Source: Anaerolineae bacterium (GTDB lineage Bacteria > Chloroflexota > Anaerolineae > Aggregatilineales > Phototrophicaceae). Taken from it: a stretch of DNA of 64,000 bases. A program made the translations under genes and the position numbers. Location of the stretch: positions 310,001-374,000 of the forward strand of contig JAJEBY010000002.1 in NCBI GenBank assembly GCA_022822305.1. The letters are read 5' to 3'. Of this stretch, positions 44,962-53,026 are shown one piece after another (positions within the stretch are counted from its first letter, which is position 1; every line of letters starts with the position of its first letter). The notes below the pieces were generated by a model. The model ran no database searches and was not told the DNA's origin. It worked only from the letters and a program-made list of their open reading frames with translations.

Positions 44962-46035
44962 ATGAAAGCTGTCATTCTAACCGCCGGGCAAGGCACTCGC
45001 TTGCGTCCAGTCACCCTGACCATGCCAAAATCACTGGTGCCTGTCGCCAATCGCTGGTTGATCACCTACGCAATTGATGTGCTAAAGCTGGCTGGCCTGA
45101 ATGACATCGGTGTTGTCGTTAATGACCTGGATTCGCCTATCGTGACGCTCTTGGGCGATGGTGGCTGCCTCGGCGTAAAGATCGAATACATCGTACAAGA
45201 GCAGCAGTTGGGATTGGCGCACGCCATTAATCTCTGTCAGGACTTCGTGGGAGATGATCCCTTCACCGTGTTCCTGGGCGACAATATTTTCCAGGATCAG
45301 ATGACCGACTTGCTCACGTCGTTTGCCGATTCGGATGCGGAAGCGAATATCGTTCTGGCCGAGGTGCCCGATCCTACGCGCTTTGGCATCGCACAAATCG
45401 ACCGCGGACGTATCACGCGCGTCGTGGAAAAACCGCAGAATCCACCTTCAAACCTGGCGATTGCGGGTGTCTACCTCTTCCGTTCCTCGATCTTCGACGC
45501 CATTAGTCGCATTGAGCCTTCCGGTCGCAACGAACTGGAAATCACCGACGCCATTCAAGTGCTGATCAGCGATGGCAATCCTGTCGCCTTCTATCAGCTC
45601 AACGGATGGTGGATTGACGCCGGAAAACCCGATGCAATTATCATGGCCAATCAGCTGGTGTTGGAGGGCTTGCCGTATACGCCGGCGCCAGAAAACGGGG
45701 GGCAGATCGAAGGCAATAGTGAGGTATCCCATCGCGTTGTGATCGGCAAAGACAGCCGCATCATCAACTCTGTCATCCGCGGCCCCGTCATTATCGGCGA
45801 CAACAGCGTCATCCGCGACAGCTATATCGGGCCCTACACCGCGCTGGGCGACAATGTCATCGTGGAGGGCAGCGAGATCGAAGCCAGCATCGTCATGCGC
45901 AATTGCGAGATCAGCAATATTCAAGGGCGCATCGATCGCAGCTTGCTTGCGGAAAACGCGCGGGTGACATCGGCGCCGCATATGCCGGTGGCGCATCGTT
46001 TCGTACTCGCGGAAAACAGCTACGTGCAGTTTTAG
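44962..46035 (+). CDS. Sugar-1-phosphate nucleotidylyltransferase, RmlA-like with left-handed beta-helix
   Basis: The 357-residue protein activates a sugar-1-phosphate as an NDP-sugar, most likely glucose-1-phosphate as dTDP-glucose. The N-terminal signature is MKAVILTAGQGTRLRPVT with PKSLVPVAN, and the centre has FLGDNIFQD and GRNELEITDAIQ, all typical. From about residue 250 hexapeptide repeats of the left-handed beta-helix follow (IGDNSVIRDSYIGPYTALGDN). This long StrD/RmlA type is common in bacteria making surface sugars. GGGAG lies 7 bp before the ATG at 44962. It opens the polysaccharide set. Confidence 0.9.
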   Translation: MKAVILTAGQGTRLRPVTLTMPKSLVPVANRWLITYAIDVLKLAGLNDIGVVVNDLDSPIVTLLGDGGCLGVKIEYIVQEQQLGLAHAINLCQDFVGDDPFTVFLGDNIFQDQMTDLLTSFADSDAEANIVLAEVPDPTRFGIAQIDRGRITRVVEKPQNPPSNLAIAGVYLFRSSIFDAISRIEPSGRNELEITDAIQVLISDGNPVAFYQLNGWWIDAGKPDAIIMANQLVLEGLPYTPAPENGGQIEGNSEVSHRVVIGKDSRIINSVIRGPVIIGDNSVIRDSYIGPYTALGDNVIVEGSEIEASIVMRNCEISNIQGRIDRSLLAENARVTSAPHMPVAHRFVLAENSYVQF

Positions 46036-46040
46036 AGCGC

Positions 46041-46451
46041 CTAACGCAAGAGACGCGGCGGGAGCAGCCCATTGCGCGCGAGGAATGTCTCGGCAGGACC
46101 AGTCCAACCCACCATCGAGAAATCTACTTTGCCACGCCGATCAAATTGCACCCCCTCCGATTCCAGCAACTGGCGTTGCCGTTGCGCCTGAGCGCCGCCC
46201 GCGGGAAAGCTGATCTTGCCCTGGCTATTGATCACGCGATGCCAAGGAATCGGAAGGTCGCGCGGGGTTTTGCGCAGGGCAGTCCCGACCCAGCGCGCGG
46301 CCAGGCGCTTCATGCTCGCGGCGTCCCAGTCTTCGCTTGGCGGAATCATCGAGGCGATTTGCCCGTAACTGCTCACTCTGCCGGGCGGGATCTCGTCAAC
46401 GATCGCCCAGACAAGTTGAAAGAACCTACTGGCGTTTGGCGGATTGAACAT
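46041..46451 (-). CDS. Alkyltransferase-like protein (ATL), MGMT fold with Cys replaced by Trp
   Basis: The 136-residue protein has the DNA-binding domain of O6-alkylguanine methyltransferase: FFQLVWAIVDEIPPGRVSSYGQIA and RWVGTALRK, then PIPWHRVINSQGKIS. In true MGMT this site reads PCHRV with the acceptor cysteine; here it is W70-H71-R72. Cysteine-to-tryptophan at this position is the hallmark of ATL proteins, which bind alkylated guanine and recruit nucleotide excision repair without repairing it themselves. Mfd is also encoded in this window. The gene is antisense to its neighbours and converges on the nucleotidylyltransferase with a 5-bp gap. Confidence 0.92.
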   Translation of the reverse strand: MFNPPNASRFFQLVWAIVDEIPPGRVSSYGQIASMIPPSEDWDAASMKRLAARWVGTALRKTPRDLPIPWHRVINSQGKISFPAGGAQAQRQRQLLESEGVQFDRRGKVDFSMVGWTGPAETFLARNGLLPPRLLR

Positions 46452-46526
46452 GGCTACGCGGACGGATAAGGATCAAAGCTCGTGAAGTTTCACTTGAACG
46501 GACATGGCAAGCCCGCGGAGGCAAAC

Positions 46527-46895
46527 ATGCGACTGATTGGACTGACAATCGCTGCAACTCACATTGAAAAGATGGTCGAATTCTATAATGCCGTCTTTGA
46601 TGCGAACCTGCAACCCACCGTGCATATTGGCGACGAGCAGTTCTACGGCGGCAAGCTGAATGATCTTGAATTGACCCTTTGCCCCAATAGCATCGCCGGT
46701 GTCTCCGCCGAGCAGAACCGCCAGCAATTCCGCTTTGATGTTGACGACTTGGAAGCCGTAATGCGCGACGGTCTGGACAATCACGGCAGCGAGATCAATC
46801 CCATCGACGAATACAAAGGCGCCAAAGTGGCATCGCTCGCCGATCCGGACGGCAACACTATTGAGTTTGTGCAGTCCGTGTCAGGGAGCGCCTAG
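46527..46895 (+). CDS. Glyoxalase/VOC-fold small protein
   Basis: The 122-residue protein has the vicinal-oxygen-chelate pattern: MRLIGLTIAATHIEKMVEFYNAVF at the start, a middle strand set (DLELTLCPNS) and the end KVASLADPDGNTIEFVQ, where the glutamate is a typical metal ligand. Family members include glyoxalase I, dioxygenases and antibiotic-resistance proteins; the exact role is unknown. The ATG at 46527 has GGAGG five bases upstream, making it better than an earlier in-frame ATG at 46482. Its last 15 bp overlap the stop of the kinase gene on the other strand. Confidence 0.85.
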   Translation: MRLIGLTIAATHIEKMVEFYNAVFDANLQPTVHIGDEQFYGGKLNDLELTLCPNSIAGVSAEQNRQQFRFDVDDLEAVMRDGLDNHGSEINPIDEYKGAKVASLADPDGNTIEFVQSVSGSA

Positions 46896-47879
46896 CGCGA
46901 TTGATTGCGCGAGTTCCGCGGGCGTCGGCGCATAATTGCCCAAATGTTGCACGACTATCCCACTGGCATGATTGGCCAGCATAACGGCATCGACCAAACT
47001 GCTGCCGGCCGTCAGCGCCAGCGTCGCCACCGCGATCGCGGTGTCTCCCGCGCCCACGGTATCGAACACATCGCTGACGCGCGGCGCCGGGCAATGATCG
47101 ATTGCGTCTCCGCTCGCCACGGTCGCGCCACGGCTGCCACGCGTGATGATGGCCGCGCGCTTGATTCCAAGCGCTGTCTGCAGCTGACGCGCCGCGGCGC
47201 TGAAATCGGCGTCGGTCTGCAGCGTGCGATTCAGATATCGCTGTGCATCGGCCGCGTTGCACTTCATGACATCGATACCGGCGAACTGATTGAACTGCCC
47301 TTGCGCATCGGCCGTGATCAAGACCTTCTCTCGGCTGCAAAGGTCGCGGATCTGCCGCGCCAGAGATGATGTCAGCAATCCCCCGTGGTAATGTGACAGC
47401 AAGACAGCATCGACTTGAGTCACTTGCGCGGCGACGAATGCGACTATCTTCGCTTCCGTGTCGCTGTCGATGTCGTGCCGCGCCACTGTGTCTATCCGCG
47501 TCAGTTGCTGGGGGAAACGCAAGCCCATCTGGGCCAGAATGCGTGTTTTGACCGTAGTCGGGCGATCGCCGCAGGCGATGACGCCGGATGCGTCAATGCC
47601 GCTGCTCGAAAGTATGTCGACGAGTTGCCGTCCGGCCTCGTCAATTCCGATTACTCCGACCTGTATGGCGCGGCTGCCCAGCGACACGATATTAGCGGCG
47701 GGATTCGCCGAACCGCCGGCGATGTATTGTCGCGACTCCAGTTCCAACACCGGCACCGGCGCCTCCCGGCTCATGCGCGTCGGGCGTCCAGTGATGTATT
47801 CATCCAGCATCACATCACCGACCACCAGGATGGTCCGCCCTGCCAATGCTTCAACCACGGAAATCAAATGAGCTGCCAC
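46881..47879 (-). CDS. PfkB-family kinase, heptose-7-phosphate kinase (HldE/RfaE N-domain)-like
   Basis: The 332-residue protein resembles the kinase half of HldE, which phosphorylates D-glycero-beta-D-manno-heptose-7-phosphate in ADP-heptose synthesis. Family markers are ILVVGDVMLDEYITG at the N-terminus, SREAPVPVLELESRQYIAGGSANPAANIVSLG-like sequence behind it, and the PfkB motif DTVGAGDTAIA near the C-terminus with the catalytic aspartate. The nucleotidylyltransferase half of E. coli HldE is absent. The GTG start at 47879 gives the canonical N-terminus; longer forms would run into the preceding glycosyltransferase gene. Its neighbours make surface polysaccharide, and the upstream gene contains a heptosyltransferase-like domain, which supports a role in heptose activation. 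Confidence 0.85.
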   Translation of the reverse strand: MAAHLISVVEALAGRTILVVGDVMLDEYITGRPTRMSREAPVPVLELESRQYIAGGSANPAANIVSLGSRAIQVGVIGIDEAGRQLVDILSSSGIDASGVIACGDRPTTVKTRILAQMGLRFPQQLTRIDTVARHDIDSDTEAKIVAFVAAQVTQVDAVLLSHYHGGLLTSSLARQIRDLCSREKVLITADAQGQFNQFAGIDVMKCNAADAQRYLNRTLQTDADFSAAARQLQTALGIKRAAIITRGSRGATVASGDAIDHCPAPRVSDVFDTVGAGDTAIAVATLALTAGSSLVDAVMLANHASGIVVQHLGNYAPTPAELAQSIALGAP

Positions 47880-47947
47880 GTCGATGTCTCTCGTCAAAAC
47901 GTCCTGGTCCAGTGTACCGTAGGCTCGCGCACAAATTGAAGTCTCAG

Positions 47948-49801
47948 CTAGCGGCGTCTTTTGTGCCGTCCCTCTCGCCAGACAGCGAAGACAAATCGCG
48001 GCAAGCGCGTCATGCGGCGCAAGCGCCAGGGCTGCCGGAGCAGGCGATAGAGCCATTCAATGCCGTATTGTCGCATCCACTGCGGCGCGCGCGGCACGAC
48101 GCCGGCGATGAAATCCAGCGATCCGCCGATGCCCATAGCAACTTTTACTTCCAGCCTCGGCAAATTGCGTGCGATCCATTTGTCTTGCTGGGGCGCGCCA
48201 TAAGCGACAAACAAGATATCGGCGGCGCTGCGGTTGATCATGGCCACTATGTCGTCTTCTTCGGCTTCGGCAGGGCTGCCCGCATAACAACCCGTGACTT
48301 GCAGCCCGGTGTATTGGCCCCGCAGAATCTCGGCTGCGCGCGCTGCTACGCCCTCTGCTGCGCCGAGAAAGAAGATGCGCCAGCCCTTTTCAGCGGCATG
48401 ACGCGCGATCAGCGGCACGCCGTCCGATCCCGTCACTCGTTCGGGAATTGGCGCGCCCAGCTGGCGACCCGCCCACAGCAACCCTACACCATCCGGCACG
48501 CAGAGATCGGCGCGCGATAGTATATGGTAAAAAATCGGGTCGCGCCGGGCGATCATGATGAATTCCGGATTCACGGTACAAATATGTCGCGCCGTCGACG
48601 CCGCAGCAATCCAGGCGCCAATCTTATCGATCCATTGCGCGTAGCTCACGCCATCGACCGGCACGCCGAGCACGCTCGTCCGCCACTGCCGGGTGTTGGC
48701 GTCGCGGTGAACTGACGCGCGAGGGTTCAAACTTGCTCCAAGCGCCGCGCCATCAAGGATCTTGCCCGCCGTTTCCACGACTTGCGCCGCGGCGACCAAC
48801 TTCATGCAGGTTCGGGCGGGGCAGCCCGCGCGCGCGCCGATGCCATGACCGACATAGCTGCAGGGACTGCATTCTACGCCGCTCGCGAGCACAACGTTTT
48901 TGCCGCTGGGCGCCCAGGGATGCCAGGCATGATGATTGCTGGGGCCGAATAGACTGATCACGGGTGTACCCACAGCGGCCGCGATGTGCATGACACCGCT
49001 ATCGGCGCCGATGAATAGATCAGCGCTGTGAATGACCTCGGCCAGCTGCGGAAGGCTCGTAACGCCGACCAGATTTTGCACTGGGAAATCCAGCATTTGT
49101 GCGACCCGGCTGCTGTCATCGCCAACTTGGCCGACAAGCGCGATCTGCGCGCCATGATGTTTGCGGAGGCGCCTCGCGACTTCGGCGAATCGCTCCGCGG
49201 GCCAGCGCCTTGCCGGGCTGTATCCGCCGCTTCCGGCATGTATGACGACGCATTTGACATTCGAGCCTTCGCGATTGTCTCTTGCTGCGCTAGGCGAGGG
49301 TTCGCGACGCGTGAGCGCTGGTCTCGCGCGTGTATCCGCGCCCAGCAAGCCCGCCACATCCAACCAGTATTGCGCTTCGTGTTTGGCGCCGAAACCGTCG
49401 TCGATTACAAAATCGGTCAGGAAGTCAATATTGTGGTTCTTCAAGCCGTAGATGCGCCGAGCGCCGCTCGCCCGGGCGATCATCCGAAACTTGAATACAC
49501 CGGCTTTCAATGTGAAATGATGAAAGAAAACAACAGCATCGTATCGGCCTCGGCGCATTGCCAATAGCTTGCGCAGATTCTGTGGCGAAAGCAGGGCGCG
49601 ACTGCCGCTGTAGGCGCCCTTGTCTATGGTGACGATGCGATTGACCAAGTGTCCAGGCATGATGGGAGCGGCATGCGCCGACGCGATGAGGTCGATTACG
49701 GCATCGGGCTTCGCCTCGCGCAGGGCGGCCATCGCCGGCGTCGCCAATACCAGATCGCCGATATCCGCCAGTTGTACCAGCAGAATCCGCTCCTCAGCCA
49801 T
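47948..49801 (-). CDS. GT9 heptosyltransferase-like domain fused to WecG/TagA/CpsF (GT26) domain
   Basis: This 617-residue protein joins two glycosyltransferases in one chain. The first half (to about residue 350) is GT9-like, with RILLVQLADIGDLVLATPAMAALRE, VIHAGSGGYSPARRWPAERFAEVA and SADLFIGADSGVMHIAAAVGTPVISLFGPSNHHAW. The second half (from about 370) is GT26-like, with VNPEFIMIARRDP, PDGVGLLWAGRQLG, IFFLGAAEGVA and APQQDKWIARNLP. GT9 enzymes use ADP-heptose-type donors, and WecG/TagA adds ManNAc-type sugars to lipid-linked acceptors. The ATG at 49801 has GGAG just upstream; a GTG at 49816 is less likely. No stop or frameshift occurs at the junction. Confidence 0.9.
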   Translation of the reverse strand: MAEERILLVQLADIGDLVLATPAMAALREAKPDAVIDLIASAHAAPIMPGHLVNRIVTIDKGAYSGSRALLSPQNLRKLLAMRRGRYDAVVFFHHFTLKAGVFKFRMIARASGARRIYGLKNHNIDFLTDFVIDDGFGAKHEAQYWLDVAGLLGADTRARPALTRREPSPSAARDNREGSNVKCVVIHAGSGGYSPARRWPAERFAEVARRLRKHHGAQIALVGQVGDDSSRVAQMLDFPVQNLVGVTSLPQLAEVIHSADLFIGADSGVMHIAAAVGTPVISLFGPSNHHAWHPWAPSGKNVVLASGVECSPCSYVGHGIGARAGCPARTCMKLVAAAQVVETAGKILDGAALGASLNPRASVHRDANTRQWRTSVLGVPVDGVSYAQWIDKIGAWIAAASTARHICTVNPEFIMIARRDPIFYHILSRADLCVPDGVGLLWAGRQLGAPIPERVTGSDGVPLIARHAAEKGWRIFFLGAAEGVAARAAEILRGQYTGLQVTGCYAGSPAEAEEDDIVAMINRSAADILFVAYGAPQQDKWIARNLPRLEVKVAMGIGGSLDFIAGVVPRAPQWMRQYGIEWLYRLLRQPWRLRRMTRLPRFVFAVWREGRHKRRR

Positions 49802-49865
49802 TTGTCTCCAGCCCACAGCTATCTAGCATCAATCTTGTCATTGTAGCAAATCGCGGCATGGTCAC

Positions 49866-50984
49866 TTAGCGACCGTCTTGGAGTTCGTCGAAAACACCGA
49901 GCAATTGCCGCGCGGAAGCCTCCCAACTGAATGCCTTGGCGCGTTGCTTGCCACGTTCGGCCAATTGCGCGCGCCGGGCGCTATCTTCGCTGATGTGGCG
50001 CATGGCCGCGGCAATTGCCTCAACCCGCAGCGGGTCAACCAGAATCCCCGCGTCTCCCACCAGTTCCGCCAAGCTGGAGGCAGCGCTGGCAATGACCGGC
50101 GTGCCGCAGATCATTGCTTCGATAGCCGGAAAACCAAAGCCTTCATACAGGCTGGGATAAACCAGCGCCAATGCGCCTGCCAACAGCGGCCCCTTGTCCG
50201 CATCGTCGATGTATCCGGTCAAATGCACGTTTTCGCTGCCGTCTACCCAGCGCTCGTCGAACAGCCAGCCTTTGCCGCCGGCAAGAACCAATGCTGTTTC
50301 GTAGTCTCCGCTTTTGGCGCGCCAAAGCGCAAAGGCCTTGACGATGCGCTCGATATTCTTGCGCGGCTGCAAGGTCCCGATGAAGAGGAAGTATCGCCGC
50401 GGCAAATTGTACTTGTCCCGCGTCCGATTAATTCGCTCGGGATCGGACGTCAATGGCTCCGGATCTACGCCCGGATAGAGCAAACGGATCTTGGCAGCGG
50501 GCGTGCCATAAATCTTGGCAAGATCGTCGGCGGTCGCCTGACTGTCGGCCAAGACCACAGTGGCCCGCGACTGACTGAAACGCGTCGTCAAGTCCAGATA
50601 AGCGCGCTGCGGCGCGGGGTGCGCCTCGGGAAAGAAGCGATAGCCCAAATCATGTACGGTGACCAGCGCCTTGCCGGGGAAAATGAACGGCAGCGTGTGC
50701 GCGGGTACGAAGGTCACATCGGGCCGCGTCTTCCATATCTCGGTCGCAAATCGAAAATGCGTCCAGGCGCGCGGCCAGGGAATGACTCTCTGACGGGTAT
50801 GGGCGTCATCGGGAAAGTGGCTCGCCTTAGGCGCATCGCGAAAATAAAGCTCCAAGCGGTGGGGAGAATCCAGCGATCGGTTGGCTTCAATCAAGGACTG
50901 AATCAATCGCCGCGCGTAGTATTCAGTACCCGTTGGCCGGTCGACGGTCGTTCGGCTGGCGTCTATCGCAATATGCAGCGACAT
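49866..50984 (-). CDS. Glycosyltransferase family 4 (group 1)
   Basis: The 372-residue protein has a GT-B fold with the retaining GT4 signature. Visible features are an N-terminal Rossmann half (LHIAIDASRTTVDRPTGTEYYARRLI), LFIGTLQPRKNIERIVKAF in the donor domain, and GFGFPAIEAMICGTPVIASAASSLAELVGDAG with the E(x7)E pair. It probably adds a hexose or deoxyhexose to the surface polysaccharide. It is flanked by the GT9-GT26 fusion and the UDP-sugar dehydrogenase on the same strand, so the three genes form a likely operon. Confidence 0.92.
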   Translation of the reverse strand: MSLHIAIDASRTTVDRPTGTEYYARRLIQSLIEANRSLDSPHRLELYFRDAPKASHFPDDAHTRQRVIPWPRAWTHFRFATEIWKTRPDVTFVPAHTLPFIFPGKALVTVHDLGYRFFPEAHPAPQRAYLDLTTRFSQSRATVVLADSQATADDLAKIYGTPAAKIRLLYPGVDPEPLTSDPERINRTRDKYNLPRRYFLFIGTLQPRKNIERIVKAFALWRAKSGDYETALVLAGGKGWLFDERWVDGSENVHLTGYIDDADKGPLLAGALALVYPSLYEGFGFPAIEAMICGTPVIASAASSLAELVGDAGILVDPLRVEAIAAAMRHISEDSARRAQLAERGKQRAKAFSWEASARQLLGVFDELQDGR

Positions 50985-51062
50985 TTGATTTCAGGGCAAG
51001 TCGAGAGCGGCTTCTCGAATTTGGTCCCGGCTGCGGTCGTCAGCGACAGCATGTTGATACGC

Positions 51063-52376
51063 CTATAACGTGACTACTGTCGCGGCGCCTGCCACGTCTT
51101 TCAGCACGTGCCTGGTATCGACAATAAGCCTGCTGTTTTCCGCAATCGCCCGCCAGTCGAAGGCCGTGTGATCGGTCACGATAACAGTGCAATCCGCGTC
51201 CTGCAGCAGACGCCGGCAAAGGGGTTGAGAGCACAATCGCACATCGCCTTCCAGGCGGATTTCCGGCACGTGCGGATCGACGAAGCAGGTATCGGCGCCT
51301 TTCTGCCGTAACAAGCTGATGATGTCCAGCGCCGGGCTTTCGCGGGTGTCGTCCACGTCTGGCTTGTAGGCGACGCCCAGAATTACGATCTTGGACCCGC
51401 GCACGGCTCGGCCCTGGTCGTTCAACGCGTCAACGATTTTATCTATCACATAAAATGGCATTGATGTGTTCACTTCGCTGGCCAACTCAATGAAGCGCGC
51501 GTTGTAATTCATCGTCTTGAGCTTCCAGCTGAGATAGTGGGGATCGACCGGGATGCAATGGCCGCCCAAGCCGGGACCTGGATAAAAGGGCATGTATCCG
51601 AAAGGTTTTGTCGCGGCTGCCTGGATGACCTCCCAAATGTTGATTTTCAATTTGTCGCACATCAGCGCCATCTCGTTGACCAGGCCGATGTTCACCGCCC
51701 GGAAGGTGTTTTCCAGCAGTTTCACCATTTCCGCGGTCGTGGTTGACGATACGGTAAGCACTTTGTCCACCGCCGTCTCATACATGGCTGCGGCCGCCTC
51801 GGCGCAGGCAGGTGTTACGCCACCGACTACCTTGGGCGTGTTGCGCACGGAGAAGCGCTGATTGCCCGGATCAATGCGCTCCGGCGAATAGGCGACAAAG
51901 ATATCTTCTCCCACAACCCAGCCGTCTTTGACCACGTCGGGCAAGACAACTTCTTCGGTCGTTCCGGGATAAGTAGTGCTTTCCAGGACGATGAGCATGC
52001 CGCGTTTGCATATCTTCGATATTGAACGGGTAGCCTGCACAATGTAGGACATATCGGGATCACGGGTCTTGCGCAGTGGCGTTGGCACGCAAATGCTGAT
52101 GGCATCCGCATGAGTGAGGGCATCGTAACATGTACTGGCGCGCAGCTTGCCGCAGGCGACCAAGTTTTCGATGCGATCGTCGGATATGTCCGCGATATAA
52201 CTGGCGCCGGCATTAATCCGTTGGACTTTGTTAACATCAACATCCAGGCCGATCACCGCGCAGCCGGCTTCAGCGAATTCGACCGCCAGCGGCAGGCCCA
52301 CATAACCCATGCCGACCACGCCGATTGTCGCCCGGCGTTCCTTGAATTTTCGCAGCAATGCGTTTTTCAGGCTCAT
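51063..52376 (-). CDS. UDP-N-acetylhexosamine 6-dehydrogenase (WbpA/WecC-like)
   Basis: The 437-residue NAD-dependent dehydrogenase oxidises C6 of a UDP-sugar to a carboxylate. It has an N-terminal Rossmann motif GVVGMGYVGLPLAVEFA, LESTTYPGTTEEV, and the catalytic cysteine C274 in PGLGGHCIPVDPHYLSWK. The sequence pattern fits UDP-GlcNAc or UDP-ManNAc 6-dehydrogenases rather than UDP-glucose dehydrogenase; substrate choice should be regarded as likely only. The ATG at 52376 is chosen because MSLKNALLRKFKERRATIGVVG is the normal start; upstream sequence has no family similarity. It is the first gene of the GT operon; a long repeat-bearing gap precedes it. Confidence 0.92.
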   Translation of the reverse strand: MSLKNALLRKFKERRATIGVVGMGYVGLPLAVEFAEAGCAVIGLDVDVNKVQRINAGASYIADISDDRIENLVACGKLRASTCYDALTHADAISICVPTPLRKTRDPDMSYIVQATRSISKICKRGMLIVLESTTYPGTTEEVVLPDVVKDGWVVGEDIFVAYSPERIDPGNQRFSVRNTPKVVGGVTPACAEAAAAMYETAVDKVLTVSSTTTAEMVKLLENTFRAVNIGLVNEMALMCDKLKINIWEVIQAAATKPFGYMPFYPGPGLGGHCIPVDPHYLSWKLKTMNYNARFIELASEVNTSMPFYVIDKIVDALNDQGRAVRGSKIVILGVAYKPDVDDTRESPALDIISLLRQKGADTCFVDPHVPEIRLEGDVRLCSQPLCRRLLQDADCTVIVTDHTAFDWRAIAENSRLIVDTRHVLKDVAGAATVVTL

Positions 52377-52649
52377 GTGTTCTCGAATTTCGCTTCGCGC
52401 GCGATTTGCATCTCGGACTTCAGAGTCACCGAATCTCAGCAAGCGCCGATCTCGGATAATGATATTCCGGCCAGAATGGCGGCGCATGCTGGAATTATAG
52501 TCGGACTCCTACCGCCGCAATAGTCCAAGGTTGACGAACGCAGATTGAGATTGGGTAGACGGCAGTTGTGATTGTGGAGCGCTGTAGGTCGGGCGCTACG
52601 TAGGAATAGCATCAAGAAGCATAAAGTAATGCAAGAATAAAGGGACATT

Positions 52650-52720
52650 GTAGGGGCGTCTCGCTGAGACGCCCTCCTTCCCCGCCACGCCTTTTGGGCG
52701 TTTCGCCGAAACGCCCCTAC
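52650..52720. repeat. Double-hairpin palindromic repeat (GTAGGGGCG...CGCCCCTAC)
   Basis: The 71-bp element has inverted ends GTAGGGGCGT and ACGCCCCTAC. Inside are two near-identical 21-bp palindromic units, GGGCGTCTC-GCT-GAGACGCCC (52654-52674) and GGGCGTTTC-GCC-GAAACGCCC (52696-52716). They differ by matched substitutions that preserve pairing (C to T on one side, G to A on the other). This compensated change points to selection for, or a mobile origin of, the hairpins. It resembles REP/MITE-like intergenic elements. It occupies part of a 650-bp gap (52377-53026) without a recognisable gene. Confidence 0.85.
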
Positions 52721-52841
52721 AAGGCTTTGCCGACAATTCAGCGTCACCGGCAATTGTCATGAATCTGCCTGCGAAAGACGAAATATACCTACTCTTTAAG
52801 CTTGAAAATGACGGATTCAAGGCCGATTCCGCGTAATTTGG

Positions 52842-52919
52842 CTCCCCTTCCCTAGCTCGCTGGGACGCCCCCCGAAAAACGGGGGAAATGTATGGGGGGC
52901 TAGGGTCGGGTGATGGGGT
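52842..52919. repeat. Second palindromic element (CCCTAGC...GCTAGGG)
   Basis: Inverted repeat CCCTAGC (52850-52856) with GCTAGGG (52899-52905), enclosing an inner C-rich/G-rich pair (CCCCCCG aaaaa CGGGGG). Flanking CCCC and GGGG runs extend the symmetry. The element lies 120 bp from the first repeat, in the same non-coding gap. It looks like a miniature dispersed repeat. No transposase is nearby. Confidence 0.7.
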
Positions 52920-53026
52920 AGAAATACGCGCTCAGATTCCGAGTTATCGAACAAGCCCTCCAGGTCAGCGCTTGCATGACTTGCTTGATGTTACCGGGAC
53001 ACGACAACCGGATCGCGGCTGATGAT

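Noticed and set aside
46041..46451. O6-methylguanine-DNA methyltransferase
   Set aside because: The acceptor Cys is Trp, so the protein cannot be an active methyltransferase of this type and is called ATL instead.
49878..51068. Open frame of 396 codons antisense to the GT4 gene
   Set aside because: Mirror of a well-supported glycosyltransferase with its EAMICGTPV signature; the antisense product has low-complexity composition.
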